Assembly: GCF_007097365.1 (NCBI RefSeq)
Contig: NZ_VJZR01000007.1
Span: forward strand, 1 to 64,000
Source: Flavobacterium franklandianum
Lineage (GTDB): Bacteria; Bacteroidota; Bacteroidia; Flavobacteriales; Flavobacteriaceae
Reading direction: 5' to 3'
DNA length: 64,000 bases
Shown: positions 59,273 through 64,000 of the stretch, piece by piece
How positions within the stretch are numbered: the first letter of the stretch is position 1
Layout: every line of letters begins with the position of its first letter
Made by a program: the position numbers and the translations under genes
Notes under the pieces: generated by a model
What the model was told of the DNA's origin: nothing
Database searches by the model: none
What the model saw: only the letters and a program-made list of their open reading frames with translations

Positions 59273-62200
59273 TTATTCTTTGATCAATTTTTTAGTAATT
59301 ACTTCGTTGTTCGAGGAGTTTACTAATTGAACGATGTAAATTCCACTTTTTAAAGAAGAAATATTTTCGTTGATTGTGTTAGTACCTTCTTGTAATTGTA
59401 CTGATTTAGGACTTACTACCATTGTTCCATCTAAAGAATAGATTGAGATTTCAAGAACACCTGCTTTAGAAGCAGTAACATCGATATTGAAATCACTAGA
59501 TACTGGATTAGGATAAACCTCAGTTACATTTACAGCAAGAGCAACTTGACGCATTCTTGCACCAGGAGTACTACTTGCTAAAGTTATAGATTTAATAGCA
59601 CTAGAAGCACCACAAGCATTTGTAGCAACAACTGTCAATTTGTTTGTAGTTTTCGATGAAGAAACTGCAGAGAAATCAACTGTAACTAAGTTAGTTCCTT
59701 GACCGTCAGTGATTACTGCACCATCAATAGCTACCCAAGTATAGTTAGTTGCTCCAAGAACAGCAGGAACACCAATTACTTGAGGAGTTGTTCTTTGGAA
59801 AGTAGTTCCGCCAGTAGCAATACCAATAGCAGGCATAGCGGTTGAAAGAGCTACTACTTTGTTAGTAGCGCTAGTTCCAACTCCGTTTACAGCAGCAATT
59901 GCAATTGATTTAGCAGCAGAAGCAGACGCTACAAAACCTGCAGGGTAAGTAACTGTAAAAGTCAAGTCAGTTGTAGCTAATACTTCAGAAGTATTAGTTA
60001 AGTTACTTGCAGAAGTTACAACTGATCCAGCAGGAGCAGTAACAACATAAGAAGTAGCTAAAAGAGAAGGAGTAATCGTGTAGTTGTAAGATGACTCTCC
60101 ACAAACACCAGCTATTTGACCAGCTACAGTAGCAACAACTGCAGGAACTGAAGTCGTTAATTTTAACAATTTAGCTGTTGAAGATGTTGCAGGAGTTAGT
60201 AATACGTTACTAGTTGCAGAAACACCGATACCATTTACACCTTTTACACCAAGGTACAAAGATGTTGTTCCGGAAGCAACACCAGCGAAGTCAACTGTGA
60301 TTACATTAGACGTACCACCAGATAATTGAGTAACACCAGCTGGTAATTCCCATTGGTAAGAAGATGCAGTTGCAGATGTAGCAGCAGTTAATGTGAATGG
60401 AGTAGTAGTACCAACAAATTTACTGATGATAGTTACTCCTAATAAAGGGTCTACTGCAGCAGCGTTTGTTAATTTTAATGTTGCTGGAGCTTTAGGTAAA
60501 ATCGCTTTTAATGTCAACAATTTAGCAGTAGATGTAGTTGCAGGGTTAACAGCAGTTGCGTTAGCAGTTACTGAAGCACCTACACCATTTCTAGCTTTTA
60601 CACCAATTCTCAATACATTAGTTGATACAGGAGTTGCAGCAGTTGTAGAATAATTGAAAGTATTTGCACTAGTTACACCCGCAAAATTCACAGTAATAAC
60701 ATTTGATGGAGTAGTAGCAACGATAGGGTAAGCAGGATTTATTGCAACGCCTTCGTTATTAAGATTTGTTAATTCGTTATTGAATGCAGTAATTGCAGGA
60801 AGTGAACCAGTAGCAGCTCTAGCAATTCTTATAATTCTACCAGTAGAAATTGAAGTTCCATCAGAATAAGAGGTTTTATCAATTTTATAGTAAACATTAC
60901 CTGCAGTTGTTGGAGCAGAAGCTGATCCAACTGTAAAAGGGAAAACATTATAATATAATGTTGTTACAGTAGGAGCACCAGTAAGTACCAAGTTAACCCC
61001 AGTAGGCAATTCCCATACATAAGATGAAGCAGCTGCAACAGGAGTAGCTGTTAATACTAATGGAGTATTAGTACCCATATACTGAGCAAAACTAGTTACG
61101 GCAGTTGGTGTTCCAGAAACTGGTATTGGCAATAAAGCATCTGTCATTTTCAAAGCAGATGGAGCTGCAGGTAAAACGGCAGTTATTGCTAAGGTTTTTA
61201 TAGCGCCACCACATAAAGCAGTATTTCTAGCTTGAACAGCAATATTCCCGATTTTAAGCAAACCAGCAACTACATTGTTATAATTAACAACTATAGTATT
61301 TGTTCCTTGACCAGAAATAATGTTTACTCCTAATGGCACTGACCATAAGTAAGAAGCTACACCTCCTTCAGATGATGCTGGAACAGTATATGTTAATGGA
61401 GTTGTAGTTCCTACATAAGGACCTACAGCTGCAGTAGCCGCTACACCACCAACTGTGCTAGTGATTGTACCCAAAGCCACAAGAGGAGCTGCAGCAATAG
61501 TAACCACAATTGGTGCTCTATTGCTTACTGTACCTGAACCATCAACTTCGGCAACATAGTATGTTTTAGAACCAACAACTGTTGTAGCAGGAACTGGGGC
61601 AGTAGTGCTGAAAGTAGCTATCGTTTCACTTGTGTACCATCTTAGAGAAACACCAGTTCCAGTTAAATTTGCTGCTAACGCAGGAGCAACAATCCCTTTA
61701 CAGTAATTTAAAGGACTAATAACTCCAGGAGCAGCACCTACTGTAAGTAGTCCAGACAAAGAAGCATCAGTAAAAGAAGCACCAGTTGTAGCATCAGCAC
61801 TTGATGGTCTATAATCAATATTAACTGTGTCAGCATTGTCCGTAATAGTTTTATAGTTTGTAGCACTAGTTAAATCGTAAGGACGAGTTAACAAACTTGT
61901 GTTTGTAGCAAAAGTAGTATTACCACTAGCAGCAAACCAAGCAGTTACATTAGCAGTTGTAGGTGTAGAAGAGCTAGTAGTATTTACAGTTGAAAATACT
62001 GCTGGAGAAACAATTAAATTGTTTTTAAATTTCAAAACATCAGCAACAGCTGCAGCATTTGAAGAAAGACTTTCGATTACTAAACCTTTTTTGAAATCTA
62101 AGAAGATAGAGTTGAAGATTTTCAATTGTGAAGCTCTTCTTAAACGCAACCCTTTGTCATGTAAAGAATTTGGAGATACAAAACCTGCGCCATTTGGACG

Positions 62201-63157
62201 TGCATTTGCTCCAATACAAGTAAAGTTGGTAAAAATAGCAGAAGTAAAATCACCGTAAGGCTGAGCGCTAGTAGTGTCTGAACCTGATGCATTGTTGTCA
62301 GACTCGAAACATTCTGAAGTTGAAATATCGGCAGCAAGTGGATCTTTAATAGACAATCCAAATTGAACAATCCCTTTGTATCCGTTGTCTGTATCGAAAT
62401 CATCATCTAAACCATTGAAAGCAATTAGGTGCTTACAGTTTACTGAACCTCCAAACCATTCGAAGGAGTCATCATTAGAATAGGATACTTGCACGTAATC
62501 AATTGTAGTTCCACTACCTACAGCACCCATAGTCAAACCATTAAGTTCGTTGTTAGGAGCAAAAACGAAACCAGCGAACTCAATTCTTACATATTGTAAT
62601 GATCCTGAATTGTCATTGTTAATAGGAGATGTTCCTCCACCAAATTCAGTGTTCACATTCTGAGATAAACCTTCAATGTAATTTACTCCATTGTTAAGGT
62701 TGTATCTTGCTTTTCCTAGCATAACAATTCCTCCCCAGTCTCCTCTTTGTCTAGAACCAGCAGCGTTTTTAGAAGTGAAAACGATAGGCTCTGCAGCAGT
62801 CCCGTTAGCAATTAATTTAGCACCTCTTGTGATGACCAAAGCAGATGCAGTAGCGTTGCTTCTAATAACAGTACCCGCTTGGATTGTTAAGGTCGCATTG
62901 TTTCTTACTGTAATAAGACCTGTCAATTCATAAACCTTATCTTTTGTCCACGTAACATTAGATGTAATATCTCCTGTTACTAGGGTCGGTGCGATACTGC
63001 TGTAAACAGTATTAATAGGATCGAAATTTGCCCAACCATTTGTCCACATTGCTGTAGGAGCTGGAGCAAAAGCACCTCTGTATGAGGTCTGTTGAATTTG
63101 TGCCATCGCAAAGTTGCAAACCAATGCAAGCATTACAATTAAATAATTTTTTTTCAT
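59273..63157 (-). CDS. large secreted repeat protein with T9SS type A sorting domain
   Basis: 1294 residues. The signal peptide ends near AMAQ (residue 20). Residues about 60-430 look like a right-handed beta-helix-type domain (TIQAGTVIRSN, RGDWGGIVMLGKA, SNDDSFEWFGGSVN, GLDDDFDTDNGYKG), a layout common in flavobacterial surface proteins. About 430-1200 is Ala/Thr/Val-rich and holds several PKD/Ig-like units marked by SYxWELPxGV. The final ~85 residues (VYPNPVSSDFN, YSLDGTMV, GIYIVQLV, KKLIKE) form a type A sorting domain. Expected at the cell surface, function unknown. It has its own promoter and terminator. Confidence 0.87.
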   Translation of the reverse strand: MKKNYLIVMLALVCNFAMAQIQQTSYRGAFAPAPTAMWTNGWANFDPINTVYSSIAPTLVTGDITSNVTWTKDKVYELTGLITVRNNATLTIQAGTVIRSNATASALVITRGAKLIANGTAAEPIVFTSKNAAGSRQRGDWGGIVMLGKARYNLNNGVNYIEGLSQNVNTEFGGGTSPINNDNSGSLQYVRIEFAGFVFAPNNELNGLTMGAVGSGTTIDYVQVSYSNDDSFEWFGGSVNCKHLIAFNGLDDDFDTDNGYKGIVQFGLSIKDPLAADISTSECFESDNNASGSDTTSAQPYGDFTSAIFTNFTCIGANARPNGAGFVSPNSLHDKGLRLRRASQLKIFNSIFLDFKKGLVIESLSSNAAAVADVLKFKNNLIVSPAVFSTVNTTSSSTPTTANVTAWFAASGNTTFATNTSLLTRPYDLTSATNYKTITDNADTVNIDYRPSSADATTGASFTDASLSGLLTVGAAPGVISPLNYCKGIVAPALAANLTGTGVSLRWYTSETIATFSTTAPVPATTVVGSKTYYVAEVDGSGTVSNRAPIVVTIAAAPLVALGTITSTVGGVAATAAVGPYVGTTTPLTYTVPASSEGGVASYLWSVPLGVNIISGQGTNTIVVNYNNVVAGLLKIGNIAVQARNTALCGGAIKTLAITAVLPAAPSALKMTDALLPIPVSGTPTAVTSFAQYMGTNTPLVLTATPVAAASSYVWELPTGVNLVLTGAPTVTTLYYNVFPFTVGSASAPTTAGNVYYKIDKTSYSDGTSISTGRIIRIARAATGSLPAITAFNNELTNLNNEGVAINPAYPIVATTPSNVITVNFAGVTSANTFNYSTTAATPVSTNVLRIGVKARNGVGASVTANATAVNPATTSTAKLLTLKAILPKAPATLKLTNAAAVDPLLGVTIISKFVGTTTPFTLTAATSATASSYQWELPAGVTQLSGGTSNVITVDFAGVASGTTSLYLGVKGVNGIGVSATSNVLLTPATSSTAKLLKLTTSVPAVVATVAGQIAGVCGESSYNYTITPSLLATSYVVTAPAGSVVTSASNLTNTSEVLATTDLTFTVTYPAGFVASASAAKSIAIAAVNGVGTSATNKVVALSTAMPAIGIATGGTTFQRTTPQVIGVPAVLGATNYTWVAIDGAVITDGQGTNLVTVDFSAVSSSKTTNKLTVVATNACGASSAIKSITLASSTPGARMRQVALAVNVTEVYPNPVSSDFNIDVTASKAGVLEISIYSLDGTMVVSPKSVQLQEGTNTINENISSLKSGIYIVQLVNSSNNEVITKKLIKE

Positions 63158-63566
63158 TGTCTAGATTGTTTTTTTTGTTAAACAGGACAAATTTATGTGT
63201 AACAATGAAACTGAATGCCAACTAAAAATTAAATAAATAAAACGTTTGGGTAAATTGATTGTTACCAAATTTAACAAATGGTAAACTACATTTTTTAAGC
63301 GCTTTTTATAATGTTGAGAATGTTTAAAAAAGACAAAAAAAGATACTTTAGAAAAGATTAAACTGCAGCCTTCTTTGGAACAATTAGTTAGTTGGATTGC
63401 ATTTTTTTAATCTAAAATAATTATCTACATCTACCGGAAGTCTAGTTGTCAAAAAGTTTCAGTAAATGACACCAACTTTTTGATTTAATTTGCGATTCAG
63501 AAAATATCCATTGCCTTTTCTTCTTCTTGAAATAAATCTCTACTTGCTTTAAAAAGTCTGAACATT
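63158..63566. other. intergenic region
   Basis: About 410 AT-rich bases. It holds the promoter of the 1294-residue gene at the left. Downstream of the GH1-like stop a minus-strand frame stays open for about 40 more codons in another phase, but resembles nothing I recognise. No other gene supported. Confidence 0.4.
63188..63195 (-). promoter_or_regulatory. promoter of the 1294-residue T9SS gene (TAAATTTG with upstream TTG)
   Basis: An exact TAnnTTTG on the minus strand, 30 bases before the ATG at 63157, with a TTG (63219-63221) 23 bases further upstream as a -33 element. It is the only -33/-7 pair with plausible spacing that I found. Confidence 0.55.
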
Positions 63567-64000
63567 TTAATTGCTTTTAATCGCAAATGAGTCATTCAAA
63601 TTGGGTTGGTTGGGAATGGAAGTGAGATTATTTTCGTCTACTATGATTTTTTTAATCCCATCGTATTCACTGTATTTTTTTATAATATGAGATATTAACT
63701 CGTGATAATTTTCCAGACTTAAATGATTTTTTTTGACTCTGAGTTTGTCATAATTTAGGATTTTAGCATTGAAATACGGAACGAATGAATTATGGCATAC
63801 TATTTCTTGGGTACAATTTTGCAAACCGATAAAATCAAAATCAACTTTAATTAAATCATTATCACCAGCGATATAATTTTTCGTACTATTTTTTAAAAAA
63901 GGCAATGATTTTATTGGATACCCTAAACCTAAAAGAGGTTCAATAAATATTCGATTTAATAAAGTATCTATTCGCTCGGCTGCTTTTAAATCTTTTTCAG
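63567..64000 (-). pseudogene. GH1 beta-glucosidase-like protein, C-terminally truncated (5' end outside window)
   Basis: The frame is open from the window edge to a TAA at 63567, about 143 residues. Its start resembles family 1 glycosyl hydrolases: AAERIDTLLNRIFIEPLLGLGYP, then a DFDFIGLQN segment where GH1 has DFxGxNYYT, and IKKIIVDENN where the nucleophile motif (I/V)TENG is expected. The Glu is kept, but Thr and Gly are replaced. Right after it the protein diverges and stops within 20 residues, so the ~95-residue end of GH1, with its conserved Trp-rich region, is missing. Probably a decayed gene; a divergent functional protein is less likely. Confidence 0.6.

Noticed and set aside
61899..62258. 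119-codon plus-strand frame inside the 1294-residue T9SS gene
   Set aside because: Composition mirrors the Ala/Thr/Val-rich sense protein; a shadow of a long low-complexity gene.

Overview
The window looks like the chromosome of a Flavobacterium-like member of the Bacteroidota. Evidence: AT-rich DNA; Bacteroidota-type -7 promoter elements (TAnnTTTG) with no clear Shine-Dalgarno sequences; three secreted proteins with a C-terminal type IX secretion (T9SS, type A) sorting domain; a FISUMP-domain lipoprotein; and an UpxY-type antiterminator. Almost all the coding capacity makes and exports surface polysaccharide. I found no tRNA, rRNA, CRISPR array or intact mobile element.

Layout. (1) 1-150: the last codons of an IS1595-type transposase at the window edge. 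(2) 285-15217, + strand: a sugar-nucleotide reductase, a DUF1972 glycosyltransferase, a WcaJ-type initiating phosphoglycosyl transferase (PGT), two Wza-lipoprotein/Wzc-tyrosine-kinase pairs with recR between them, then TviC/TviB-type enzymes (UDP-GlcNAc to UDP-GalNAcA) and rfbB. (3) 15376-32937, + strand: a long cluster opening with upxY, then a large SLBB outer-membrane export protein, a Wzz-type chain-length protein, flippase, two polymerase candidates, glycosyltransferases including an alpha-1,2-fucosyltransferase, a WbpV/WbpL-like pair, a PglE-like aminotransferase and rfbC-rfbD-rfbA, closed by a strong terminator. With rfbB this completes dTDP-L-rhamnose synthesis. (4) 33176-40076: an Ig-like T9SS protein, a FISUMP lipoprotein, a leucine-rich-repeat T9SS protein and a decayed DUF547 gene. 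(5) 40230-43400, + strand: a third Wza/Wzc pair. (6) 59034-43551, - strand: a second glycan cluster with PglE- and PglD-like enzymes, a glycosyltransferase-PGT fusion, five more glycosyltransferases, two acyltransferases, a methyltransferase-like protein, a flippase and a polymerase candidate. (7) 63157-59273, - strand: a 1294-residue T9SS surface protein. (8) The right edge holds a C-terminally truncated GH1 beta-glucosidase-like reading frame.

Working together (inference): sugar nucleotides (dTDP-rhamnose, UDP-GalNAcA, 6-deoxy-amino sugars) feed glycosyltransferases acting on undecaprenyl-linked intermediates started by one of three different PGT types. Flippases and polymerases build the chains, and four copolymerase/export modules take them to the surface. 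The 4,6-dehydratase (WbpM/PglF type) that both the WbpV-like and PglE/PglD-like enzymes need is absent, as are GDP-fucose genes, so these must lie elsewhere.

The least explained feature is a set of non-coding, degenerate tandem arrays of 7-bp (once 8-bp) units. They fill intergenic gaps only in the + strand half (about 3.9-32 kb), flank upxY, and occupy the probable leader of the SLBB gene.
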